DNA of 64,000 bases from Nocardioides sp. J54. GTDB lineage: Bacteria > Actinomycetota > Actinomycetes > Propionibacteriales > Nocardioidaceae. The translations under genes were made by a program, and so were the position numbers. Below are positions 57,573 to 64,000 of this stretch, one piece after another. The notes under the pieces are model-generated. The model was not told the origin of the DNA. It saw only the letters and a list, made by a program, of their open reading frames with translations, and made no database searches. Position 1 is the first letter of the stretch; each line of letters opens with the position of its first letter. The DNA is taken from assembly GCF_000519005.1 (NCBI RefSeq), contig NZ_JAER01000014.1, positions 47,534 through 111,533 of the forward strand, read 5' to 3'.

Positions 57573-58487
57573 ATGACCCGCTTCCCCCTGGGCCGCCTCG
57601 GCCTCACCCTCGTCGCCGCCAGCGCGCTGACCCTCAGCGCCTGCGGCGACTCCGACGACCCGCTGTCCTCGGGCAACGACGGCGGCTCCTCCACGATCGT
57701 GATCGGATCGCAGGACTACTACTCCAACGAGATCATCGCCGAGATCTACGCCCAGGCCCTCGAGGCCGAGGACTACGAGGTCGACCGGCAGTTCCGCATC
57801 GGCCAGCGCGAGGTCTACCTCCCCGAGATCGAGAACGGCTCCATCGACCTGTTCCCGGAGTACACCGGCCCGCTGCTGCTCGCCCTCCAGCCCGACGCCA
57901 CGGCCACCAAGCCCGACGAGGTGTACGACGCCCTGGCCGACGCGCTGCCCGACGGGCTGCGGCTGCTCGAGCAGTCCCCGGCCACCGACCAGGACTCCTA
58001 CGTCGTGACCCGCGAGTTCGCCGAGAAGTGGGACATCACCACGATCGAGGACCTCGCCAAGGTGACCGACAAGCTCGTCTTCGGCGCGAACTCCGAGGCC
58101 GAGAGCCGCCCGAACGGCCCGAAGGGCCTGAAGAACACCTACGGCGTCGACGTCACCTTCACGCCCATCGAGGACAGCGGCGGCCCGCTGACCGTCAAGG
58201 CGCTCAAGGACGGCGACATCCAGATCGGCATCATCTACACCGCCGACCCGTCGATCCAGAAGAACGACCTGGTCACCCTCGAGGACACCAAGGGCCTCTT
58301 CCTCGCCTCCGCCGTCGTCCCCGTCGCCAGCGACGACGTCGACGACGACGCCGCCGAGGTGATCGACGAGATCAGCGCCGCGATGACCCCCGAGGACCTG
58401 ATCGCGCTCAACGCCCGCAGCGTCGAGGAGAAGCTCTCCCCGCAGGTGATCGCCAAGGAGTGGCTCGCCGAGAAGGACCTCGACTGA
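57573..58487 (+). CDS. Osmoprotectant ABC transporter substrate-binding lipoprotein
   Basis: 304-residue OpuAC/OpuCC-type binding protein. Signal peptide with lipobox LSAC (Cys24), then STIVIGSQDYYSNEIIAEIYAQALE, GSIDLFPEYTGPLLL, and SGGPLTVKALKDGDIQIGIIYT. The QuaT family binds betaines, carnitine or choline through aromatic cages; Tyr residues in SQDYYSN and EYTG fit. AAAGG precedes the ATG. It is the last gene of the four-gene operon, followed by the 173-base tandem repeat. Confidence 0.9.
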   Translation: MTRFPLGRLGLTLVAASALTLSACGDSDDPLSSGNDGGSSTIVIGSQDYYSNEIIAEIYAQALEAEDYEVDRQFRIGQREVYLPEIENGSIDLFPEYTGPLLLALQPDATATKPDEVYDALADALPDGLRLLEQSPATDQDSYVVTREFAEKWDITTIEDLAKVTDKLVFGANSEAESRPNGPKGLKNTYGVDVTFTPIEDSGGPLTVKALKDGDIQIGIIYTADPSIQKNDLVTLEDTKGLFLASAVVPVASDDVDDDAAEVIDEISAAMTPEDLIALNARSVEEKLSPQVIAKEWLAEKDLD

Positions 58488-58540
58488 CATGATCCCGGCA
58501 TGACCGGCGTCGCCCTCGTCGCCCGGTCGATGAGCACAGC

Positions 58541-59118
58541 CCCGGTGGTTGAGGTGTGACGAGCGCCAGCGAGGAGCCTCGAAACCACCGGGCCCGACAG
58601 GCGGACTGTGACCGCCACAGCCACGTAGGCAGGCCCGGAGGTTTCGAGGCTCGGCGCCGGGGCGCCTCGCACCTCAACCACCGGCAGAGGGCACGACACG
58701 CCGCCCCCCGGTGGTTGAGGTACGACGAACACAACCCCCGGTGGTTGGTCCTCGAAACCACCGGGCCCGACAGGCGGACTGTGACCGCCACAGCCACGTA
58801 GGCAGGCCCGGAGGTTTCGGGGCTCGGCGCCGGGGCGCCTCGCACCTCAACCACCGGCAGAGGGCACGACACGCCGCCCCCCGGTGGTTGAGGTAGGACG
58901 AACACAACCCCCGGTGGTTGGTCCTCGAAACCACCGGGCCCGTCAGGCGGACCGTGACCGCCACAGCCACGTAGGCAGGGCCGGAGGTTTCGAGGCTCGG
59001 CGCCGGGGCGCCTCGCACCTCAACCACCGGCAGAAGGCGCCTGTCACCCGGTGGATGAACGCACCCCCGGTGGTTGAGGTGCGACGAGCGCTAGCGAGGA
59101 GCCTCGAAACCACCGGGC
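58541..59118. repeat. 173-base tandem repeat, about 3.3 copies (family D)
   Basis: CCTCGAAACCACCGGG recurs at 58577, 58750, 58923 and 59102 (intervals 173, 173, 179), interleaved with GGTGGTTGAGGT and inverted CACCTCAACCACCGG segments, so each unit folds extensively. Copies are more than 90% alike. It fills the 686-base gap between the ABC operon and the flavodoxin-like gene. Confidence 0.92.
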
Positions 59119-59173
59119 CCACGCGGCGGACTGTGCCCGGGCTGGCCGGCCTCCCATCGGGTACAGCGCGCGC

Positions 59174-59794
59174 ATGGCTGACTCTCCCACCCCGCTGCGC
59201 GCGCTCGTGCTCTGCTGCACGCTGCGCAAGTCCCCGTCCGACTCCAGCTCCGACCTGATCGGCCGCCGCGTTCTCGAGGCGCTGGCCGAGCACGACGTGG
59301 CCGGCGACATCGTCCGCGTCGTCGACCACCCGGTCGCGTTCGGCGTGAGCACCGACGAGGGCGACGGCGACGCGTGGCCGCAGATCCGCCAGCAGGTGAT
59401 GGACGCCGACATCGTCGTCATCTCCACGCCGATCTGGCTGGGCCAGCCGTCGGCGGTCTGCAAGATGGTGCTCGAGCGCCTCGACGCCGAGATCAGCGAG
59501 ACCGACGACGAGGGCCGGATGCTGACCTACGGCAAGGTCGGCGCGGTCGCGGTCGTCGGCAACGAGGACGGCGCGCACCACACCAGCGCCGAGGTCTACC
59601 AGGCGCTGTCCGACACCGGCTTCACCGTCCCCGCCAACGGCGTGACCTACTGGGTCGGCGAGGCGATGCAGGGCACGGACTACCAGGACCTCGACCCCGA
59701 GCCCGAGAAGACCGCGACGACCACGAAGACCCTGGCGGCCAACGCAGCCCACCTCGCGCGGCTGCTCAAGGCGTCGCCGTACCCGCCGGCGTGA
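59174..59794 (+). CDS. Flavodoxin-like NAD(P)H-dependent oxidoreductase
   Basis: 206 residues, FMN-reductase/flavodoxin fold: ALVLCCTLRKSPSDSSSDLIGRRVLEAL (phosphate loop), ADIVVISTPIWLGQPSAVCKMVLERLDA (isoalloxazine loop), and VGNEDGAHHTSAEVYQAL. The Cys-Cys in the phosphate loop is unusual. It probably reduces quinones or flavins. No partner gene is adjacent. Confidence 0.87.
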   Translation: MADSPTPLRALVLCCTLRKSPSDSSSDLIGRRVLEALAEHDVAGDIVRVVDHPVAFGVSTDEGDGDAWPQIRQQVMDADIVVISTPIWLGQPSAVCKMVLERLDAEISETDDEGRMLTYGKVGAVAVVGNEDGAHHTSAEVYQALSDTGFTVPANGVTYWVGEAMQGTDYQDLDPEPEKTATTTKTLAANAAHLARLLKASPYPPA

Positions 59795-59811
59795 CCACCC
59801 CGGCGGACGGC

Positions 59812-60354
59812 TCAGGCCGCGTCGCGCTCCAGCACGAAGAAGTACGGCGGCGCGTCGCGCAGGTCCATGCAACCCAGCAGGGTCCGCTCGTCGACCCGCC
59901 GGAACAGGTCGATGATCGGCAGGTGGTCGTAGCTCATCCCGGCGGTGACGACGCCGCGGTACTCCACGTTGCGCAGCCGCGCCCGGTGCTTGCTGGTGCG
60001 CAGCGCTGGCAGCGCGGCGCCCATCACGGCGCGACCGCGGGCGACCACACCGTCCGGGATCTTGTCGACGATGCCGAACGGGATCCGGCGCGGGTCAGCG
60101 GCGATGATCTTGCCGCTGGGCGCGCGGAACAGCAGCGGGTGCACCTCGTCGACGGAGTCGAACTGCTTGCCGTACCAGCCCGATGCCTCGAGCAGGCCGT
60201 CCATCGGGTGGCCGGTCGCGAGCTCGCGGCCGTGCCAGCGACCGGTCAGCTCCTCGGCGCGCACCGCCGGGAGCGTGTCGAAGAACGCGAGGGCGTCCTC
60301 GAGGGCGCAGGCGGGCTCGAGCTCGGCGAGGCGGTCACTGGGAATGACAGTCAT
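59812..60354 (-). CDS. GXWXG/DUF4334 domain-containing protein
   Basis: 180 residues. The GXWXG motif lies in LTGRWHGRELATGHPMDGLLEASGWYGKQFDSVDEVHPLLF, followed by DUF4334 (RLRNVEYRGVVTAGMSYDHLPIIDLFRRVDERTLLGCMDL). The family's function is not established. ATG 60354 is chosen because GACAAT lies six bases upstream (leaderless spacing); an in-frame ATG at 60372 would add six residues and place the palindrome inside the gene. It follows the HNH-repeat gene on the same strand. Confidence 0.83.
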   Translation of the reverse strand: MTVIPSDRLAELEPACALEDALAFFDTLPAVRAEELTGRWHGRELATGHPMDGLLEASGWYGKQFDSVDEVHPLLFRAPSGKIIAADPRRIPFGIVDKIPDGVVARGRAVMGAALPALRTSKHRARLRNVEYRGVVTAGMSYDHLPIIDLFRRVDERTLLGCMDLRDAPPYFFVLERDAA

Positions 60355-60363
60355 GCTGTCATT
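60343..60363. promoter_or_regulatory. Palindrome at the DUF4334 start codon
   Basis: AATGACAG and CTGTCATT with a 5-base spacer that contains the start codon; a possible operator or translational hairpin. Confidence 0.45.
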
Positions 60364-60378
60364 GTCACGCATCGCCGG

Positions 60379-60780
60379 TCAGCCGGGCTCCTGCGCCCGC
60401 TTCTTGACCTCGGCCCAGCTGAACCGCTGCCGCAGCGTCGGGCCGCTCGGGGCTCCCTCCTGCTGCTTGGCCCACTCCGAGTAGTCGGCGTAGGAGCCGG
60501 TCGCCCCCGGCGAGCGCAGGTACGACGCCACGATCGCCACGACGTCGTCGTCGGTCCAGCGCCGCGAGTACGAGCGGGTCTTGTTGGCCGCCACGCCCGC
60601 CCGTGCGCAGGCCTCGTTCCACGAGCCGATGCGCCGGATCAGCAGCGCCGGCGAGGCCGCGTCGTCGTGGGCGCGCTGCCAGGCGTCGTACGCCGCGGCG
60701 GTCAGCGGTTCGCCCAGCTCCGCCGCGGCTGCGGCGACGCCGGCGATGAGCTGGTCCTCGGAGAACTCGGGCGAACGCAT
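60379..60780 (-). CDS. Homing-endonuclease-associated-repeat protein without nuclease domain
   Basis: 133 residues. Two copies of the short helical DNA-binding repeat often found beside HNH nucleases: LGEPLTAAAYDAWQRAHDDAASPALLIRRIGSWNEACARAG and SPGATGSYADYSEWAKQQEGAPSGPTLRQRFSWAEVKKRA, joined by KTRSYSRRWTDDDVVAI. There is no HNH or LAGLIDADG motif. It probably is a small DNA-binding regulator. ATG 60780 has TACGGT six bases upstream. The photolyase gene is divergent, 59 bases away. Confidence 0.85.
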   Translation of the reverse strand: MRSPEFSEDQLIAGVAAAAAELGEPLTAAAYDAWQRAHDDAASPALLIRRIGSWNEACARAGVAANKTRSYSRRWTDDDVVAIVASYLRSPGATGSYADYSEWAKQQEGAPSGPTLRQRFSWAEVKKRAQEPG

Positions 60781-60786
60781 CCCGCC

Positions 60787-60792
60787 ACCGTA
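60787..60792 (-). promoter_or_regulatory. -10 element of the homing-repeat gene
   Basis: TACGGT on the minus strand, six bases before ATG 60780; leaderless pattern. Confidence 0.5.
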
Positions 60793-60839
60793 GCCGCGAT
60801 CCGGGCAGTCGGCATGGCGCCGTCTGCCAGCATGGCCCG

Positions 60840-62165
60840 ATGAGCCCGAGCATCCTGTGGTTCCGGCGCGACCTGCGCCTGGGCGACCACCCGGCGCTCC
60901 TGGCCGCGGCCGCCGACGGCCCGGTGCTGCCGGTGTTCGTGCTCGACGACGCGTTGCTCGGGCCTGCGGGCGCGGCCCGTCGCGCGTTCCTGGTCCGCTC
61001 CTTGCGCGCGCTCGACGCCGACCTGCGCGAGCACGGTCCGGGACTGGTCGTGCGCCACGGCCGGCCGGAGGGGGTGCTGCCCGAGCTCGTCGCCGAGGTG
61101 GGTGCGTCCGCGGTGCACGTCTCCGCCGACTTCGCGCCCTACGGCAGCGCCCGTGACGCCCGCGTCGAGGAGGCGCTGGGCGACGTGCCGCTGGTGCGCA
61201 CCGGGTCGCCGTACGCCGTCGCCCCGGGGCGACTGCTCAACGGCTCCGGCCAGCCCTACAAGGTGTTCACGCCCTTCTTCAAGGCATGGGTCGACCACGG
61301 CTGGCGCGCGCCGGCGGAGTCCGACCCCGCGCAGGTGGACTGGGTGGGCTCGTCCGGTCGCGGCACGGACGCGGACCTGCCCGACGAGCCGGACCTCGGC
61401 GACATGGAGCTGCCCCCGGCCGGCGAGGCCGCGGCGCTCGAGCGGTGGGAGGAGTTCCGCGGCACGCCATACGACGACGTCCGCGACCGACCCGACCTCG
61501 ACGAGACCTCCCGGATGTCGCCCTACCTGCGGTGGGGCGCGATCCACCCGCGCACCATGCTGGCCGACCTCGACGCCCGCAGCACGCACGAGGCGACCTT
61601 CCGCAAGGAGCTGGGCTGGCGCGAGTTCCACGCGCACGTGCTGCACTTCTGGCCGGAGTCCGCCCGCGACTACTACAAGCCCGACCTCAAGGGGCTGCCG
61701 TGGGCGGAGGGTCGCGAGCGCGACCGGCTGCTGGAGGCGTGGGCGCAGGGCCGCACCGGCTACCCGATCGTCGACGCCGGGATGCGCCAGCTGCTCGGCG
61801 AGGGCTGGGTGCACAACCGGGTGCGGATGATCGTCGCGTCCTTCCTGGTCAAGGACCTGCACGTCGAGTGGCAGCACGGCGCCCGGCACTTCATGCGCCA
61901 CCTCGTCGACGGCGACCTCGCCAGCAACCAGCTCAACTGGCAGTGGGTGGCCGGCTCCGGCACCGACGCGTCGCCGTACTTCCGCATCTTCAACCCGACC
62001 ACGCAGGGCAAGAAGTTCGACCCCGACGGGGAGTACATCCGCCGCTGGGTGCCCGAGCTGACCGACCCCACGCTGGGTGAGTACCCCGAGCCGATCGTCG
62101 ACCACGCCGAGGAGCGGTCCTCGACGCTCGAGGCCTACCACCAGCTGCGCCAGGGGCAGGACTGA
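60840..62165 (+). CDS. phr: Deoxyribodipyrimidine photolyase (class I CPD)
   Basis: 441-residue FAD enzyme that splits cyclobutane pyrimidine dimers with light. N-terminal antenna domain: SILWFRRDLRLGDHPAL; FAD domain: TSRMSPYLRWGAIHPR, ELGWREFHAHVL, GRTGYPIVDAGMRQL, WVHNRVRMIVASFLVKDL and SNQLNWQWVAGSGTDASPYFRIFNP (the Trp electron-transfer and dimer-binding residues). The family's usual length. The next gene starts two bases after the stop. Confidence 0.95.
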   Translation: MSPSILWFRRDLRLGDHPALLAAAADGPVLPVFVLDDALLGPAGAARRAFLVRSLRALDADLREHGPGLVVRHGRPEGVLPELVAEVGASAVHVSADFAPYGSARDARVEEALGDVPLVRTGSPYAVAPGRLLNGSGQPYKVFTPFFKAWVDHGWRAPAESDPAQVDWVGSSGRGTDADLPDEPDLGDMELPPAGEAAALERWEEFRGTPYDDVRDRPDLDETSRMSPYLRWGAIHPRTMLADLDARSTHEATFRKELGWREFHAHVLHFWPESARDYYKPDLKGLPWAEGRERDRLLEAWAQGRTGYPIVDAGMRQLLGEGWVHNRVRMIVASFLVKDLHVEWQHGARHFMRHLVDGDLASNQLNWQWVAGSGTDASPYFRIFNPTTQGKKFDPDGEYIRRWVPELTDPTLGEYPEPIVDHAEERSSTLEAYHQLRQGQD

Positions 62166-62167
62166 GC

Positions 62168-63577
62168 ATGGCGACGGCGTTCGTGGTCGGCAGCGGGCCC
62201 AACGGGCTCGCCGCCGCCCTGACCCTCGCCCGCGCCGGCGTCGAGGTCACCGTGCTCGAGGCGAGCCAGCACGTCGGCGGCGGCGCCCGCACCCACCAGC
62301 CGTTCGGGGACGGCGTCCTCGTCGACCACTGCGCCGCCTTCCACCCGATGGCGGTCAGCTCCCCCGCCCTGGCCGGGCTCGAACGGCACGGCCTCGCGTG
62401 GGCGTGGCCGGAGGTCGACTGCGCGCACCCGTTCGACGACCAGCCGGCCGCGCTGCTGCACCGCTCGGTCGACACCACCGCCTTCGGGCTCGGCCCCGAC
62501 GCGGGCCGCTGGCGCCGGCTCTTCGGCGCCACATCGCGCGCCTGGGACCGGCTGTCCGCCGACATCCTCGGCCCGGTGCTGCACGTGCCGCGGCACCCGC
62601 TGCTGATGGGCCGCTTCGGCGCGCCGACCCTGCTGCCCGCCGTACGCCTCGCCGGGGCGTTCCGCACCGACCAGGCCCGCGCGCTGCTGCTCGGGACGGC
62701 GTCGCACTCGATGCGCCCGCTGACCGAGGTGATGTCGTCCGCGATCGGGCTGGGCATCCTCACCGCCGGGCACAGCGACGGCTGGCCCGTCGTCGTCGGC
62801 GGCACGCAGGCGCTCACCGACGCGATGCTCGCCGAGCTCACCGCGCTCGGCGGCCACGTCGAGACGGGGATCGAGGTCACGTCCGCGCGCCAGCTCCCGC
62901 CCGCCGACGCCGTCGTGCTCAACCTCGCCCCCGACGCCGTGCTGCGCCTGTACGGCGACCGCCTCCCTGCCGCGACCCGCCGGTCCTACCGGCGCCACCG
63001 GTTCGGGCCGGCCGCCTTCAAGGTCGACTTCCTCGTCGAGGGCGGCGTGCCCTGGCGCGACCCGGACGTGGGTCGCGCCGGCACGGTGCACCTCGCCGGG
63101 TCTCCGGACGAGATCGTCGCCAACGAGCGCACGACGTCGGCCGGGCGGATGCCGGAGCGCCCGTTCGTGCTGCTGGGCCAGCAGTTCCTCGCCGACCCGT
63201 CGCGCTCCCGCGGCGACACCCACCCGGTCTACGCCTACGCCCACGTGCCGGCCGGTTTCGACGGCGACGCGACGGAGGCGATCACCGCCCAGGTCGAGCG
63301 CTTCGCCCCCGGCTTCCGCGACCGCGTCCTCGACGTGCACGTCACCCGCCCCGCCGACTTCGCCACCGGCAACGCCAACTGGGGCGGCGGCGACATCCTC
63401 ACCGGCGCCAAGGCCCCCGCCGGCCTCGTGCTGGGTCCTCGTCCGGGCCGCAACCCCTACCGGACCGGCATCCCCGGGGTCTACCTCTGCTCCGCCGCCG
63501 CCCCACCCGGCCCCGGCGCCCACGGCATGGCCGGCCACCACGCCGCCCACCTCGCCCTCGCCGACCTCCGCCGCTGA
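62168..63577 (+). CDS. FAD-dependent oxidoreductase, CrtI/phytoene-desaturase-like
   Basis: 469 residues. N-terminal Rossmann FAD-binding motif VVGSGPNGLAAALTLARAGVEVTVLEAS, then VGGGARTH; C-terminal SAAAPPGPGAHGMAGHHAAH is the conserved end of the FAD_binding/NAD_binding_8 amine-oxidase superfamily. Many members of this PYROXD2-like group are uncharacterised. Start ATG 62168 is two bases after the photolyase stop, so the pair is probably one operon. Confidence 0.88.
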   Translation: MATAFVVGSGPNGLAAALTLARAGVEVTVLEASQHVGGGARTHQPFGDGVLVDHCAAFHPMAVSSPALAGLERHGLAWAWPEVDCAHPFDDQPAALLHRSVDTTAFGLGPDAGRWRRLFGATSRAWDRLSADILGPVLHVPRHPLLMGRFGAPTLLPAVRLAGAFRTDQARALLLGTASHSMRPLTEVMSSAIGLGILTAGHSDGWPVVVGGTQALTDAMLAELTALGGHVETGIEVTSARQLPPADAVVLNLAPDAVLRLYGDRLPAATRRSYRRHRFGPAAFKVDFLVEGGVPWRDPDVGRAGTVHLAGSPDEIVANERTTSAGRMPERPFVLLGQQFLADPSRSRGDTHPVYAYAHVPAGFDGDATEAITAQVERFAPGFRDRVLDVHVTRPADFATGNANWGGGDILTGAKAPAGLVLGPRPGRNPYRTGIPGVYLCSAAAPPGPGAHGMAGHHAAHLALADLRR

Positions 63578-63600
63578 ACCCCACCACAGTCCGCCATGCA

Positions 63601-63969
63601 GGCCCGGAGGTTTCGAGGCTCCTCGCTGGCGCTCGTCGCACCTCAACCACCGGGAGTCAGGCGACGCGAACCCAAGGCTTGCCGCCACCCGGACCCAGCC
63701 ACCTGCCGGAGCCAACCGCGCGCGCGGCAGCGTGGCGCCCGCGCCGAAGGCGCGTCGACGACAAGTGCGGGCCGAGCTCGCGAGTGCCCGCGCGCCGTCG
63801 TCGACAGGCGACACGCTCGGGCGAATGACACGTGAGGCGCCCCAGCGCCGAGCCTCGAAACCAGTGGCCCGATGCACCGGGCAGTGCCCGCCGCAGTCCG
63901 CCGGAAGGCCCGGAGGTTTCGAGGCTCCTCGCTGGCGCTCGTCGCACCTCAACCACCGGGAGTCAGGCG
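63601..63969. repeat. Direct pair of family-D elements
   Basis: 63601-63663 and 63907-63969 are identical 63-base copies 306 bases apart, containing CGAGGCTCCTCGCTGGCG and CACCTCAACCACCGGG. An inverted, diverged copy (GAGCCTCGAAACCAGTGG) lies at about 63849-63870, and another begins at the window edge (GGTTGAGGT). The gap 63578-64000 contains no gene that I can support. Confidence 0.9.
63717..63821. repeat. Dispersed ~100-base repeat, copy 2
   Basis: Homologous to 39274-39378, same orientation, about 85-90% alike by eye. Here it is embedded between two family-D copies. Confidence 0.85.
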
Positions 63970-64000
63970 CGCAGCCGCCCGAACCGCCGCTGGTTGAGGT

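Noticed and set aside
58408..59027. Repeated minus-strand ORFs containing PQPPGGGV and SLETSGPAYVAVAV
   Set aside because: They are produced by the 173-base tandem repeat, which is not a multiple of three in length, and no initiation signal is visible.
1..64000. tRNA, rRNA, riboswitch, prophage or insertion sequence
   Set aside because: I found no convincing tRNA arm sequences, rRNA segments, transposase or integrase genes, or known riboswitch cores by reading; short RNAs could be missed without a covariance search.

Overview
The window is about 72% G+C, with dense GTG/ATG starts, four-base GTGA/ATGA gene overlaps and many apparently leaderless genes. WhiB, SigR/RsrA, PdtaS, Ni-superoxide dismutase and the 24-residue ribosomal protein bL37 all point to a high-GC actinomycete. 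Gene order and the intergenic repeat style suggest Nocardioides or a close relative; this is inference, as no rRNA or tRNA gene was seen.

Layout. 0-4.3 kb: Ni-SOD with its maturation protease, a Lys-rich secreted protein, an anti-sigma/sigma-B-type pair and whiB1. 4.3-17 kb: a housekeeping and stress block (pdtaS, an acetolactate-synthase-like enzyme, bL37, sigR-rsrA, an SRAP-domain protein, aroA, rsgA, hisN, a CBS protein). Its order resembles the whiB1-pdtaS-sigH-aroA-rsgA neighbourhood of mycobacteria and the wblE/sigR region of Streptomyces. 17-22.9 kb: five overlapping minus-strand genes for lipid ester metabolism (two alpha/beta hydrolases, an acyltransferase, an acyl-CoA synthetase, a WS/DGAT) behind a KstR-type operator. 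23-38.7 kb: a seven-gene minus-strand operon with a PP2C phosphatase, an FHA protein, a receptor-like Ser/Thr kinase, a 2044-residue Ig/FN3 surface protein, a MoxR ATPase, a DUF58 protein and a membrane transglutaminase-like protein lacking its catalytic Cys and His. It is architecturally like the PFNA cluster of Bifidobacterium. 38.8-46.6 kb: FKBP, S4, DUF445, MFS/TetR, an NmrA-like protein and a SNF2 helicase. 46.8-54.7 kb: acyl-CoA dehydrogenase, HxlR, an SDR with a second KstR-type operator, PadR-fadH-SnoaL, and an SRPBCC protein. 55.3-58.5 kb: an OpuC-type osmoprotectant ABC transporter. 59.2-63.6 kb: a flavodoxin-like protein, a DUF4334 protein, a homing-endonuclease-associated-repeat protein, a photolyase and a CrtI-like oxidoreductase.

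The least explained material is intergenic. Most gaps over 300 bases are filled by structured repeats. Two gaps between convergent genes (9.2 and 14.9 kb) hold arrays of exact 22-base units that switch orientation once, on a unit boundary; a third at 47.5 kb has the same 22-base period. A 40-base array at 43.3 kb has the same forward-then-inverted design. Another gap holds three copies of a two-hairpin unit whose stems covary (50.7 kb), and another a 173-base tandem repeat (58.5 kb). I know of no described function for these arrays, and they are my main candidate for something new here.
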